Assembly: GCF_019649055.1 (NCBI RefSeq)
Contig: NW_026570394.1
Span: 124,001-188,000, forward strand
Reading direction: 5' to 3'
Length of the DNA: 64,000 nucleotides
From: Paramacrobiotus metropolitanus
Lineage: Eukaryota; Tardigrada; Eutardigrada; Parachela; Macrobiotidae
A model generated the notes under the pieces. That model did not search any database and was not told the origin of the DNA. It saw only the letters and a list, made by a program, of their open reading frames with translations. The position numbers and the translations under genes are program-made. This document shows, in pieces, positions 38,601-52,201 of this stretch. How positions within the stretch are numbered: the stretch's first letter is position 1; every line of letters starts with the position of its first letter.

Positions 38601-40432
38601 GTTATTCGATGCGCTGAGCACGAATTTCAAATCGGTTGCAAAAAAATTTCACCGAAAAAGTTATGGAAAACTTGCATTTTCACCGGCATTTTGGATCTCA
38701 ATAACTACGTGGTGAAACAGCTCCAAAGTCTGCTTTTAAGGGTTATTCGATGCGCTGAGCACGAATCTGAAATCGGTTTGCAAAAAAAATTTCACCAGAA
38801 AAGTTACTGTCAGACGTGTCACATTTTCGCCATGTTGTGAGCTCAATAACTACGTGGTGAAACTGCTCCAAAGTCTGCTTTTAAGGTTATTCGATGCGCT
38901 GAGCACGAATCTGAAATCGGTTTGCAAAAAAATTTCACCAGAAAAGTTACTGTCAGACGTGTCACATTTTCGCCATGTTGTCAGAACTCAATAACTACGT
39001 GGTGAAACTGCTCCAAGGTCTGCTTTTAAGGGTTATTCGATGCGCTGAGCACGAATTTTAAGTCGGTTTGCAAAAAAATTTCACCGAAAAAGTTATGGAA
39101 AACTTGACTTTTCACCGGCATTTTGGATCTCAATAACTACGTGGTGAAACAGCTCCAAAGTCTGCTTTTAAGAGTTATTCGATGCGCTGAGCACGAATCT
39201 GAAATAGGTTCGCAAAAAAATTTCACCAGAAAAGTTACTGTCAGACGTGTCACATTTTCGCCATGTTGTAGAACTCAATAACTACGTGGTGAAACTGCTC
39301 CAAAGTCTGCTTTTAAGGGTTATTCGATGCGCTGAGCACGAATTTTAAGTCGGTTTGCAAAAAAATTTCACCGAAAAAAGTTATGGAAAACTTGACTTTT
39401 CACCGGCATTTTGGATCTCAATAACTACGTGGTGAAACAGCTCCAAAGTCTGCTTTTAAGAGTTATTCGATGCGCTGAGCACGAATCTGAAATTGGTTTG
39501 CAAAAAAATTTCACCAGAAAAGTTACTGTCAGACGTGTCACATTTTCGCCATGGTGTCAGAACTCAATAACTACGTGGTGAAACTGCTCCAAAGTCTGCT
39601 TTTAAGGGTTATTCGATGCGCTGAGCACGAATTTTAAGTCGGTTTGCAAAAAAATTTCACCGAAAAAGTTATGGAAAACTTGACTTTTCACCGGCATTTT
39701 GGATCTCAATAACTACGTGGTGAAACAGCTCCAAAGTCTGCTTTTAAGAGTTATTCGATGCGCTGAGCACGAATCTGAAATTGGTTTGCAAAAAAATTTC
39801 ACCAGAAAAGTTACTGTCAGACGTGTCACATTTTCGCCATGGTGTCAGAACTCAATAACGACGTGGTGAAACTGCTCCAAAGTCTCCTTTTAAGGGTTAT
39901 TCGATGCGCTGAGGACACCGAATCTTTAAGTCGGTTTGCAAAAAAAATTTCAACGAAAAAGTTATGGAAAACTTGCATTTTCACCGGCATTTTGGATCTC
40001 AATAACTACGTGGTGAAACTGCTCCAAAGTCTGCTTTTAAAGTTATTCGATGCGCTGAGCACGAATTTTAAGTCGGTTGCAAAAAAAATTTCACCGAAAA
40101 AAGTTATGGAAAACTTGCATTTTCACCGGCATTTTGGATCTCAATAACTACGTGGTGAAACAGCTCAAAGTCTGCTTTTAAGGGTTATTCGATGCGCTGA
40201 GCACGAATCTGAAATCGGTTTGCAAAAAAAATTTCACCAGAAAAAGTTACTGTCAGACGTGTCACATTTTCGCCATGTTGTGAGAACTCAATAACTACGT
40301 GGTGAAACTGCTCCAAAGTCTGCTTTTGAAGGTTATTCGATGCGCTGAGCACGAATCTGAAATCGGTTTGCAAAAAAATTTCACCAGAAAAGTTACTGTC
40401 AGACGTGTCACATTTTCGCCATGTTGTCAGAA
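26660..40432 (+). repeat. Satellite array block 3, dimers with the AAACAGCTCC subtype
   Basis: About 95 monomers. Beginning at 26660, many A monomers that follow a B monomer carry GTGAAACAGCTCC (CTG to CAG) and, increasingly to the right, CTTTTAAGAGTT and GAAATTGGTTCGC. Their partner B monomers carry CTGCTCC, AAGGGTT and TTTTAAGTCGG. The pair makes a dimeric unit of about 290 bp. A single AAACAGCTCC copy is already present near 1,583 in block 1. One-base losses (CTCAAAGTC for CTCCAAAGTC) are common. No other sequence type is present. Confidence 0.92.
29548..29695 (+). repeat. Chimeric monomer (A middle, B ending)
   Basis: Begins as a B monomer (CACCGAAAAAAGTTATG), enters the A tail GTCAGACGTGTCACATTTTC and then switches to the B end GGCATTTTGGAGATCTC. 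Two switches within about 45 bp suggest gene conversion with a short tract. Confidence 0.6.
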
Positions 40433-42466
40433 CTCAATAACTTCGTGGTAAAACTGCTCCAAGGTCTGCTTTTAAGGGTTATTCGATGCGCTGAGCACGA
40501 ATTTTAAGTCGGTTTTCAAAAAAAATTTCACCGAAAAAAGTTATGGAAAACTTGACTTTTCACCGGCATTTTTGGATCTCAATAACTTCGTGGTAAAACT
40601 GCTCCAAGGTCTGCTTTTAAGGGTTATTCGATGCGCTGAGCACGAATTTCAAGTCGGGTTGCAAAAAAAATTTCACCGAAAAAAGTTATGGAAAACTTGA
40701 CTTTTCACCGGCATTTTGGATCTCAATAACTACGTGGTGAAACAGCTCCAAAGTCTGCTTTTAAGGGTTATTCGATGCGCTGAGCACGAATCTGAAATCG
40801 GTTTGCAAAAAAATTTCACCAGAAAAGTTACTGTCAGACGTGTCACATTTTCGCCATGTTGGGAGAGCTCAATAACTACGTGGTGAAACTGCTCCAAAGT
40901 CTGCTTTTGAAGGTTATTCGATGCGCTGAGCACGAATCTGAAATCGGTTTGCAAAAAAATTTCACCAGAAAAGTTACTGTCAGACGTGTCACATTTTCGC
41001 CATGTTGTCAGGACTCCAATAACTTCGTGGTAAAACTGCTCCAAAGTCTGCTTTTAAGGGTTATTCGATGCGCTGAGCACGAATTTTAAGTCGGTTTTCA
41101 AAAAAATTTCACCGAAAAAAGTTATGGAAAACTTGACTTTTCACCGGCATTTTGGATCTCAATAACTACGTGGTGAAACAGCTCCAAGGTCTGCTTTTTA
41201 AGAGTTATTCGATGCGCTGAGCACGAATCTGAAATTGGTTCGCAAAAAAAATTTCACCAGAAAAGTTACTGTCAGACGTGTCACATTTTCGCCATGTTGT
41301 GAGAACTCAATAACTACGTGGTGAAACTGCTCCAAAGTCTGCTTTTAAGGGTTATTCGATGCGCTGAGCACGAATTTTAAGTCGGTTTGCAAAAAAAATC
41401 ACCGAAAAAAAGTTATGGAAAACTTGCATTTTCACCGGCATTTTGGATCTCAATAACTACGTGGTGAAACAGCTCCAAAGTCTGCTTTTAAGAGTTATTC
41501 GATGCGCTGAGCACGAATCTGAAATTGGTTCGCAAAAAAAAAATTTCACCAGAAAAGTTACTGTCAGACGTGTCACATTTTCGCCATGTTGTGAGAACTC
41601 AATAACTACGTGGTGAAACTGCTCCAAAGTCTGCTTTTAAGGGTTATTCGATGCGCTGAGCACGAATTTTAAGTCGGTTTGCAAAAAAAAATTCACCGAA
41701 AAAAGTTATGGAAAACTTGACTTTTCACCGGCATTTTGGATCTCAATAACTACGTGGTGAAACAGCTCCAAAGTCTGCTTTTAAGAGTTATTCGATGCGC
41801 TGAGCACGAATCTGAAATCAGTTCGCAAAAAAATTTCACCCAGAAAAAGTTACTGTCAGACGTGTCACATTTTCGCCATGGTGTCAGAACTCAATAACTA
41901 CGTGGTGAAACTGCTCCAAAGTCTGCTCTTAAGGGTTATTCGATGCGCTGAGCACGAATTTTAAGTCGGTTTGCAAAAAAATTTAACGAAAAACGTTATG
42001 GAAAACTTGCATTTTCACCGGCATTTTTGGATCTCAATAACTACGTGGTGAAACAGCTCCAAAGTCTGCTTTTAAGAGTTATTCGATGCGCTGAGCACGA
42101 ATCTGAAATTGGTTCGCAAAAAAAATTTCACCAGAAAAGTTACTGTCAGACGTGTCACATTTTCGCCATGTTGTGAGAACTCAATAACTACGTGGTGAAA
42201 CTGCTCCAAAGTCTGCTTTTAAGGGTTATTCGATGCGCTGAGCACGAATTTTAAGTCGGTTTGCAAAAAAAAAATCACCGAAAAAAGTTATGGAAAACTT
42301 GACTTTTCACCGGCATTTTTGGATCTCAATAACTACGTGGTGAAACTGCTCCAAAGTCTGCTTTTAAAAGTTATTCGATGCGCTGAGCACGAATTTCAAG
42401 TCGGTTGCAAAAAAATTTCACCGAAAAAAGTTATGGAAAACTTGCATTTTCACCGGCATTTTGGAT

Positions 42467-42582
42467 CTCAATAACTACGTGGTGAAACAGCTCAAAGTCT
42501 GCTTTTAAGGGTTATTCGATGCGCTGAGCACGAATCTGAAATCGGTTTGCAAAAAAAATTTCACCATTTTCGTTTGTGAGAA
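42467..42582 (+). repeat. Internally deleted monomer, 116 bp
   Basis: An A-type monomer that jumps from AATTTCACC directly to ATTTTCGTTTGTGAGAACTC. About 30 bp of the A tail (AGAAAAGTTACTGTCAGACG and following) is missing. TCACCATTTTCG resembles TCACATTTTCGCC, so the deletion may have run between the two nearby TCAC motifs. Confidence 0.8.
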
Positions 42583-45500
42583 CTCAATAACTACGTGGTG
42601 AAACTGCTCCAAAGTCTGCTTTTGAAGGTTATTCGATGCGCTGAGCACGAATCTGAAATCGGTTTGCAAAAAAATTTCACCAGAAAAGTTACTGTCAGAC
42701 GTGTCACATTTTCGCCATGTTGTCAGGACTCAATAACTACGTGGTAAAACTGCTCCAAGGTCTGCTTTTAAGGGTTATTCGATGCGCTGAGCACGAATTT
42801 TAAGTCGGTTTTCAAAAAAATTTCACCGAAAAAGTTATGGAAAACTTGACTTTTCACCGGCATTTTGGATCTCAATAACTACGTGGTGAAACAGCTCCAA
42901 GGTCTGCTTTTTAAGAGTTATTCGATGCGCTGAGCACGAATCTGAAATTGGTTCGCAAAAAAATTTCACCAGAAAAGTTACTGTCAGACGTGTCACATTT
43001 TCGCCATGTTGTGAGAACTCAATAACTACGTGGTGAAACTGCTCCAAAGTCTGCTTTTAAGGGTTATTCGATGCGCTGAGCACGAATTTTAAGTCGGTTT
43101 GCAAAAAAAAAATCACCGAAAAAAGTTATGGAAAACTTGCATTTTCACCGGCATTTTTGGATCTCAATAACTACGTGGTGAAACAGCTCCAAAGTCTGCT
43201 TTTAAGAGTTATTCGATGCGCTGAGCACGAATCTGAAATTGGTTCGCAAAAAAAATTTCACCAGAAAAAGTTACTGTCAGACGTGTCACATTTTCGCCAT
43301 GTTGTGAGAACTCAATAACTACGTGGTGAAACTGCTCCAAAGTCTGCTTTTAAGGGTTATTCGATGCGCTGAGCACGAATTTTAAGTCGGTTTGCAAAAA
43401 AAAATCACCGAAAAAAGTTATGGAAAACTTGACTTTTCACCGGCATTTTTGGATCTCAATAACTACGTGGTGAAACTGCTCCAAAGTCTGCTTTTAAAAG
43501 TTATTCGATGCGCTGAGCACGAATTTCAAGTCGGGTTGCAAAAAAAATTTCACCGAAAAAAGTTATGGAAAACTTGCATTTTCACCGGCATTTTTGGATC
43601 TCAATAACTACGTGGTGAAACAGCTCCAAAGTCTGCTTTTAAGGGTTATTCGATGCGCTGAGCACGAATCTGAAATCGGTTTGCAAAAAAAATTTCACCA
43701 GAAAAAGTTACTGTCAGACGTGTCACATTTTCGCCATGTTGGGAGAGCTCAATAACTACGTGGTGAAACTGCTCCAAAGTCTGCTTTTGAAGGTTATTCG
43801 AAGCGCTGAGCACGAATCTGAAATCGGTTTGCAAAAAAAATTTCACCAGAAAAAGTTACTGTCAGACGTGTCACATTTTCGCCATGTTGTCAGGACTCAA
43901 TAACTTCGTGGTAAAACTGCTCCAAGGTCTGCTTTTAAGGGTTATTCGATGCGCTGAGCACGAATTTCAAGTCGGGTTGCAAAAAAAATTCACCGAAAAA
44001 AGTTATGGAAAACTTGACTTTTCACCGGCATTTTTGGATCTCAATAACTACGTGGTGAAACAGCTCCAAAGTCTGCTTTTAAGGGTTATTCGATGCGCTG
44101 AGCACGAATCTGAAATCGGTTTGCAAAAAAAATTTCACCAGAAAAAGTTACTGTCAGACGTGTCACATTTTCGCCATGTTGGGAGAGCTCAATAACTACG
44201 TGGTGAAACTGCTCCAAAGTCTGCTTTTAAGGGTTATTCGATGCGCTGAGCACGAATTTTAAGTCGGTTTGCAAAAAAAAAATCACCGAAAAAAGTTATG
44301 GAAAACTTGCATTTTCACCGGCATTTTGGATCTCAATAACTACGTGGTGAAACAGCTCCAAAGTCTGCTTTTAAGAGTTATTCGATGCGCTGAGCACGAA
44401 TCTGAAATTGGTTCGCAAAAAAAATTTCACCAGAAAAAGTTACTGTCAGACGTGTCACATTTTCGCCATGTTGTGAGAACTCAATAACTACGTGGTGAAA
44501 CTGCTCCAAAGTCTGCTTTTAAGGGTTATTCGATGCGCTGAGCACGAATTTTAAGTCGGTTTGCAAAAAAAAAATCACCGAAAAAAGTTATGGAAAACTT
44601 GACTTTTCACCGGCATTTTTGGATCTCAATAACTACGTGGTGAAACAGCTCCAAAGTCTGCTTTTAAGAGTTATTCGATGCGCTGAGCACGAATCTGAAA
44701 TTGGTTCGCAAAAAAATTTCACCAGAAAAAGTTACTGTCAGACGTGTCACATTTTCGCCATGGTGTCAGAACTCAATAACTACGTGGTGAAACTGCTCCA
44801 AAGTCTGCTCTTAAGGGTTATTCGATGCGCTGAGCACGAATTTTAAGTCGGTTTGCAAAAAAAATTTTAACGAAAAACGTTATGGAAAACTTGCATTTTC
44901 ACCGGCATTTTTGGATCTCAATAACTACGTGGTGAAACAGCTCCAAAGTCTGCTTTTAAGAGTTATTCGATGCGCTGAGCACGAATCTGAAATTGGTTCG
45001 CAAAAAAATTTCACCAGAAAAAGTTACTGTCAGACGTGTCACATTTTCGCCATGTTGTGAGAACTCAATAACTACGTGGTGAAACTGCTCCAAAGTCTGC
45101 TTTTAAGGGTTATTCGATGCGCTGAGCACGAATTTTAAGTCGGTTTGCAAAAAAAAAATCACCGAAAAAAGTTATGGAAAACTTGCATTTTCACCGGCAT
45201 TTTTGGATCTCAATAACTACGTGGTGAAACAGCTCCAAAGTCTGCTTTTAAGAGTTATTCGATGCGCTGAGCACGAATCTGAAATTGGTTCGCAACAAAA
45301 ATTTCACCAGAAAACGTTACTGTCAGACGTGTCACATTTTCGCCATGTTGTGAGAACTCAATAACTACGTGGTGAAACTGCTCCAAAGTCTGCTTTTAAG
45401 GGTTATTCGATGCGCTGAGCACGAATTTTAAGTCGGTTTGCAAAAAAAAATCACCGAAAAAAGTTATGGAAAACTTGACTTTTCACCGGCATTTTTGGAT

Positions 45501-47391
45501 CTCAATAACTACGTGGTGAAACAGCTCCAAAGTCTGCTTTTAAGAGTTATTCGATGCGCTGAGCACGAATCTGAAATTGGTTCGCAAAAAAAATTTCACC
45601 AGAAAAAGTTACTGTCAGACGTGTCACATTTTCGCCATGGTGTCAGAACTCAATAACTACGTGGTGAAACTGCTCCAAAGTCTGCTCTTAAGGGTTATTC
45701 GATGCGCTGAGCACGAATTTTAAGTCGGTTTGCAAAAAAATTTTAACGAAAAACGTTATGGAAAACTTGCATTTTCACCGGCATTTTTGGATCTCAATAA
45801 CTACGTGGTGAAACAGCTCCAAAGTCTGCTTTTAAGAGTTATTCGATGCGCTGAGCACGAATCTGAAATTGGTTCAAAAAAAATTTCACCAGAAAAAGTT
45901 ACTGTCAGACGTGTCACATTTTCGCCATGTTGTGAGAACTCAATAACTACGTGGTGAAACTGCTCCAAAGTCTGCTTTTAAGGGTTATTCGATGCGCTGA
46001 GCACGAATTTTAAGTCGGTTTGCAAAAAAAATCACCGAAAAAGTTATGGAAAACTTGACTTTTCACCGGCATTTTGGATCTCAATAACTACGTGGTGAAA
46101 CTGCTCCAAAGTCTGCTTTTAAAAGTTATTCGACGCGCTGAGCACGAATTTCAAGTCGGGTTGCAAAAAAAATTTCACCGAAAAAAGTTATGGAAAACTT
46201 GCATTTTCACCGGCATTTTGGATCTCAATAACTACGTGGTGAAACAGCTCCAAAGTCTGCTTTTAAGGGTTATTCGATGCGCTGAGCACGAATCTGAAAT
46301 CGGTTTGCAAAAAAATTTCACCAGAAAAGTTACTGTCAGACGTGTCACATTTTCGCCATGTTGGAGAGCTCAATAACTACGTGGTGAAACTGCTCCAAAG
46401 TCTGCTTTTGAAGGTTATTCGATGCGCTGAGCACGAATCTGAAATCGGTTTGCAAAAAAAATTTCACCAGAAAAAGTTACTGTCAGACGTGTCACATTTT
46501 CGCCATGTTGTCAGGACTCAATAACTTCGTGGTAAAACTGCTCCAAGGTCTGCTTTTAAGGGTTATTCGATGCGCTGAGCACGAATTTTAAGTCGGTTTT
46601 CAAAAAAAATTTCACCGAAAAAAGTTATGGAAAACTTGACTTTTCACCGGCATTTTTGGATCTCAATAACTACGTGGTGAAACAGCTCCAAGGTCTGCTT
46701 TTAAGAGTTATTCGATGCGCTGAGCACGAATCTGAAATTGGTTCGCAAAAAAAATTTCACCAGAAAAAGTTACTGTCAGACGTGTCACATTTTCGCCATT
46801 TTGTGAGAACTCAATAACTACGTGGTGAAACTGCTCCAAAGTCTGCTTTTAAGGGTTATTCGATGCGCTGAGCACGAATTTTAAGTCGGTTTGCAAAAAA
46901 AAAATCACCGAAAAAAGTTATGGAAAACTTGCATTTTCACCGGCATTTTGGATCTCAATAACTACGTGGTGAAACAGCTCCAAAGTCTGCTTTTAAGAGT
47001 TATTCGATGCGCTGAGCACGAATCTCAAATTGGTTTGCAAAAAAAATTTCACCAGAAAAAGTTACTGTCAGACGTGTCACATTTTCGCCATGTTGTGAGA
47101 ACTCAATAACTACGTGGTGAAACTGCTCCAAAGTCTGCTTTTAAGGGTTATTCGATGCGCTGAGCACGAATTTTAAGTCGGTTTGCAAAAAAAATCCTCA
47201 CCGAAAAAGTTATGGAAAACTTGACTTTTCACCGGCATTTTTGGATCTCAATAACAACGTGGTGAAACAGCTCCAAAGTCTGCTTTTAAAAGTTATTCGA
47301 TGCGCTGAGCACGAATTTCAAGTCGGGTTGCAAAAAAAATTTCACCGAAAAAAAGTTATGGAAAACTTGCATTTTCACCGGCATTTTGGAT

Positions 47392-49143
47392 CTCAATAAC
47401 TACGTGGTGAAACAGCTCCAAAGTCTGCTTTTAAGGGTTATTCGATGCGCTGAGCACGAATCTGAAATCGGTTTGCAAAAAAATTTCACCAGAAAAAGTT
47501 ACTGTCAGACGTGTCACATTTTCGCCATGTTGGGAGAGCTCAATAACTACGTGGTGAAACTGCTCCAAAGTCTGCTTTTGAAGGTTATTCGAAGCGCTGA
47601 GCACGAATCTGAAATCGGTTTGCAAAAAAATTTCACCAGAAAAAGTTACTGTCAGACGTGTCACATTTTCGCCATGTTGTCAGGACTCAATAACTTCGTG
47701 GTAAAACTGCTCCAAGGTCTGCTTTTAAGGGTTATTCGATGCGCTGAGCACGAATTTCAAGTCGGGTTGCAAAAAAATTTCACCGAAAAAGTTATGGAAA
47801 ACTTGACTTTTCACCGGCATTTTTGGATCTCAATAACTACGTGGTGAAACAGCTCCAAAGTCTGCTTTTAAGGGTTATTCGATGCGCTGAGCACGAATCT
47901 GAAATCGGTTTGCAAAAAAAATTTCACCAGAAAAAGTTACTGTCAGACGTGTCACATTTTCGCCATGTTGGGAGAGCTCAATAACTACGTGGTGAAACTG
48001 CTCCAAAGTCTGCTTTTGAAGGTTATTCGAAGCGCTGAGCACGAATCTGAAATCGGTTTGCAAAAAAAATTTCACCAGAAAAAGTCACTGTCAGACGTGT
48101 CACATTTTCGCCATGTTGTCAGGACTCAATAACTTCGTGGTAAAACTGCTCCAAGGTCTGCTTTTAAGGGTTATTCGATGCGCTGAGCACGAATTTCAAG
48201 TCGGGTTGCAAAAAAAATTTCACCGAAAAAAGTTATGGAAAACTTGACTTTTCACCGGCATTTTTGGATCTCAATAACTACGTGGTGAAACAGCTCCAAA
48301 GTCTGCTTTTAAGGGTTATTCGATGCGCTGAGCACGAATCTGAAATCGGTTTGCAAAAAAATTTCACCAGAAAAGTTACTGTCAGACGTGTCACATTTTC
48401 GCCATGTTGGGAGAGCTCAATAACTACGTGGTGAAACTGCTCCAAAGTCTGCTTTTGAAGGTTATTCGATGCGCTGAGCACGAATCTGAAATCGGTTTGC
48501 AAAAAAAATTTCACCAGAAAAAGTTACTGTCAGACGTGTCACATTTCGCCATGTTGTCAGGACTCAATAACTTCGTGGTAAAACTGCTCCAAGGTCTGCT
48601 TTTGAAGGTTATTCGATGCGCTGAGCACGAATCTGAAATCGGTTTGCAAAAAAAATTTCACCAGAAAAAGTTACTGTCAGACGTGTCACATTTTCGCCAT
48701 GTTGTCAGAACTCAATAACTTCGTGGTAAAACTGCTCCAAGGTCTGCTTTTAAGGGTTATTCGATGCGCTGAGCACGAATTTTAAGTCGGTTTGCAAAAA
48801 AAATTTCACCGAAAAAGTTATGGAAAACTTGACTTTTCACCGGCATTTTGGATCTCAATAACTACGTGGTGAAACAGCTCCAAGGTCTGCTTTTAAGAGT
48901 TATTCGATGCGCTGAGCACGAATCTGAAATTAGTTCGCAAAAAAATTTCACCAGAAAAGTTACTGTCAGACGTGTCACATTTTCGCCATGTTGTGAGAAC
49001 TCAATAACTACGTGGTGAAACTGCTCCAAAGTCTGCTTTTAAGGGTTATTCGATGCGCTGAGCACGAATTTTAAGTCGGTTTGCAAAAAAAAAATCACCG
49101 AAAAAGTTATGGAAAACTTGCATTTTCACCGGCATTTTTGGAT
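47392..49143 (+). repeat. 12-monomer higher-order unit, copy 1 (about 1.75 kb)
   Basis: Monomer order R-S-T-R-S-T-R-S-S'-T-P-Q, where S' has the T-type head (CTTCGTGG, CCAAGG) joined to an S-type body (TTTTGAAGG, CTGAAATCGG). R monomers start at 47392, 47829 and 48270, giving trimer periods of 437 and 441 bp. Two private marks identify the unit. The first two S monomers have CGAAGCGCTG while the third has CGATGCGCTG, and the second S has GTCACTGTCAG (near 48,084) in place of GTTACTGTCAG. Confidence 0.82.
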
Positions 49144-50890
49144 CTCAATAACTACGTGGTGAAACAGCTCCAAAGTCTGCTTTTAAGGGTTATTCGATGC
49201 GCTGAGCACGAATCTGAAATCGGTTTGCAAAAAAATTTCACCAGAAAAAGTTACTGTCAGACGTGTCACATTTTCGCCATGTTGGGAGAGCTCAATAACT
49301 ACGTGGTGAAACTGCTCCAAAGTCTGCTTTTGAAGGTTATTCGAAGCGCTGAGCACGAATCTGAAATCGGTTTGCAAAAAAATTTCACCAGAAAAGTTAC
49401 TGTCAGACGTGTCACATTTTCGCCATGTTGTGGGACTCAATAACTTCGTGGTAAAACTGCTCCAAGGTCTGCTTTTAAGGGTTATTCGATGCGCTGAGCA
49501 CGAATTTCAAGTCGGGTTGCAAAAAAATTTCACCGAAAAAGTTATGGAAAACTTGACTTTTCACCGGCATTTTGGATCTCAATAACTACGTGGTGAAACA
49601 GCTCCAAAGTCTGCTTTTAAGGGTTATTCGATGCGCTGAGCACGAATCTGAAATCGGTTTGCAAAAAAAATTTCACCAGAAAAAGTTACTGTCAGACGTG
49701 TCACATTTTCGCCATGTTGGGAGAGCTCAATAACTACGTGGTGAAACTGCTCCAAAGTCTGCTTTTGAAGGTTATTCGAAGCGCTGAGCACGAATCTGAA
49801 ATCGGTTTGCAAAAAAAATTTCACCAGAAAAAGTCACTGTCAGACGTGTCACATTTTCGCCATGTTGTCAGGACTCAATAACTTCGTGGTAAAACTGCTC
49901 CAAGGTCTGCTTTTAAGGGTTATTCGATGCGCTGAGCACGAATTTCAAGTCGGGTTGCAAAAAAAATTTCACCGAAAAAAGTTATGGAAAACTTGACTTT
50001 TCACCGGCATTTTTGGATCTCAATAACTACGTGGTGAAACAGCTCCAAAGTCTGCTTTTAAGGGTTATTCGATGCGCTGAGCACGAATCTGAAATCGGTT
50101 TGCAAAAAAATTTCACCAGAAAAAGTTACTGTCAGACGTGTCACATTTTCGCCATGTTGGGAGAGCTCAATAACTACGTGGTGAAACTGCTCCAAAGTCT
50201 GCTTTTGAAGGTTATTCGATGCGCTGAGCACGAATCTGAAATCGGTTTGCAAAAAAATTTCACCAGAAAAGTTACTGTCAGACGTGTCACATTTTCGCCA
50301 TGTTGTCAGGACTCAATAACTACGTGGTGAAACTGCTCCAAGGTCTGCTTTTGAAGGTTATTCGATGCGCTGAGCACGAATCTGAAATCGGTTTGCAAAA
50401 AAATTTCACCAGAAAAGTTACTGTCAGACGTGTCACATTTTCATATGTTGTCAGAACTCAATAACTTCGTGGTAAAACTGCTCAAAGGTCTGCTTTTAAG
50501 GGTTATTCGATGCGCTGAGCACGAATTTTAAGTCGGTTTGCAAAAAAATTTCACCGAAAAAAGTTATGGAAAACTTGACTTTTCACCGGCATTTTGGATC
50601 TCAATAACTACGTGGTGAAACAGCTCCAAAGTCTGCTTTTAAGAGTTATTCGATGCGCTGAGCACGAATCTGAAATTGGTTCGCAAAAAAATTTCACCAG
50701 AAAAGTTACTGTCAGACGTGTCACATTTTCGCCATGTTGTGAACTCAATAACTACGTTGGGTGAAACTGCTCCAAAGTCTGCTTTTAAGGGTTATTTGAT
50801 GCGCTGAGCACGAATTTTAAGTCGGTTTGCAAAAGCAAAATCACCGAAAAAAGTTATGGAAAACTTGACTTTTCACCGGCATTTTTGGAT
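49144..50890 (+). repeat. 12-monomer higher-order unit, copy 2 (about 1.75 kb)
   Basis: Directly follows copy 1 with the same order R-S-T-R-S-T-R-S-S'-T-P-Q; R monomers start at 49144, 49578 and 50019. It repeats the marks of copy 1: CGAAGCG in the first two S, CGATGCG in the third, and GTCACTGTCAG near 49,832, which is 1,748 bp from its counterpart. Its S' monomer has lost the CTTCGTGG head but keeps CCAAGG. Its Q monomer has TTATTTGATGCG and an altered CTACGTTGGG, features shared with copy 3 but not copy 1. Confidence 0.82.
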
Positions 50891-51035
50891 CTCAATAACT
50901 ACGTGGTGAAACTGCTCTAAAGTCTGCTTTTAAGGGTTATTCGATGCGCTGACCACGAATTTTAAGTCGGTTTGCAAAAAAAATTTCAACGAAAAAAGTT
51001 ATGGAAAACTTGCATTTTCACCGGCATTTTTGGAT

Positions 51036-51912
51036 CTCAATAACTACGTGGTGAAACAGCTCCAAAGTCTGCTTTTAAGGGTTATTCGATGCGCTGAGCA
51101 CGAATCTGAAATCGGTTTGCAAAAAAAATTTCACCAGAAAAAGTTACTGTCAGACGTGTCACATTTTCGCCATGTTGGGAGAGCTCAATAACTACGTGGT
51201 GAAACTGCTCCAAAGTCTGCTTTTGAAGGTTATTCGATGCGCTGAGCACGAATCTGAAATCGGTTTGCAAAAAAAATTTCACCAGAAAAGTTACTGTCAG
51301 ACGTGTCACATTTTCGCCATGTTGTCAGGACTCAATAACTTCGTGGTAAAACTGCTCCAAGGTCTGCTTTTAAGGGTTATTCGATGCGCTGAGCACGAAT
51401 TTTAAGTCGGTTTTCAAAAAAAATTTCACCGAAAAAAGTTATGGAAAACTTGACTTTTCACCGGCATTTTGGATCTCAATAACTACGTGGTGAAACAGCT
51501 CCAAAGTCTGCTTTTAAGAGTTATTCGATGCGCTGAGCACGAATCTGAAATTAGTTCGCAAAAAAAATTTCACCAGAAAAAGTTACTGTCAGACGTGTCA
51601 CATTTTCGCCATGTTGTGAGAACTCAATAACTACGTTATGAAACTGCTCCAAAGTCTGCTTTTAAGGGTTATTTGATGCGCTGAGCACGAATTTTAAGTC
51701 GGTTTGCAAAAAAAAAATCACCGAAAAAAGTTATGGAAAACTTGACTTTTCACCGGCATTTTTGGATCTCAATAACTACGTGGTGAAACTGCTCTAAAGT
51801 CTGCTTTTAAGGGTTATTCGATGCGCTGACCACGAATTTTAAGTCGGTTTGCAAAAAAAATTTCAACGAAAAAAGTTATGGAAAACTTGCATTTTCACCG
51901 GCATTTTTGGAT
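51036..51912 (+). repeat. Hexameric higher-order unit R-S-T-P-Q-W, 877 bp
   Basis: Six consecutive subtypes R, S, T, P, Q, W run from CTCAATAACT at 51036 to the next R start at 51913. The following monomers repeat R, S, T (internally deleted), P, Q. The W monomer is recognisable by CTGCTCTAAAG and by GACCACGAAT in the hairpin arm. The same R-S-T-P-Q-W order, with extra S' or U monomers, recurs between about 59,825 and 62,110 on the far side of retrotransposon copy 2. Confidence 0.8.
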
Positions 51913-52201
51913 CTCAATAACTACGTGGTGAAACAGCTCCAAAGTCTGCTTTTAAGGGTTATTCGATGCGCTGAGCACGAATCTGAAATCGGTTTGCAAA
52001 AAAATTTCACCAGAAAAAGTTACTGTCAGACGTGTCACATTTTCGCCATGTTGAGAGCTCAATAACTACGTGGTGAAACTGCTCCAAAGTCTGCTTTTGA
52101 AGGTTATTCGATGCGCTGAGCACGAATCTGAAATCGGTTTGCAAAAAAATTTCACCAGAAAAGTTACTGTCAGACGTGTCATTTTCGCCATGTTGTCAGG
52201 A

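Noticed and set aside
40441-40460. CTTCGTGGTAAAACTGC in T-type monomers as a CENP-B box
   Set aside because: It matches only the TTCG and central A of the canonical box; the CGGG half is absent (ACTG instead). The ordinary monomer has TACG and matches even less.
47875-48075. Recurrent identical 66-codon minus-strand frame (also at 49624, 53081 and 53523) as a conserved gene
   Set aside because: It recurs because it lies on the R-S monomer pair of the higher-order unit. Its recurrence follows satellite duplication and does not indicate selection.
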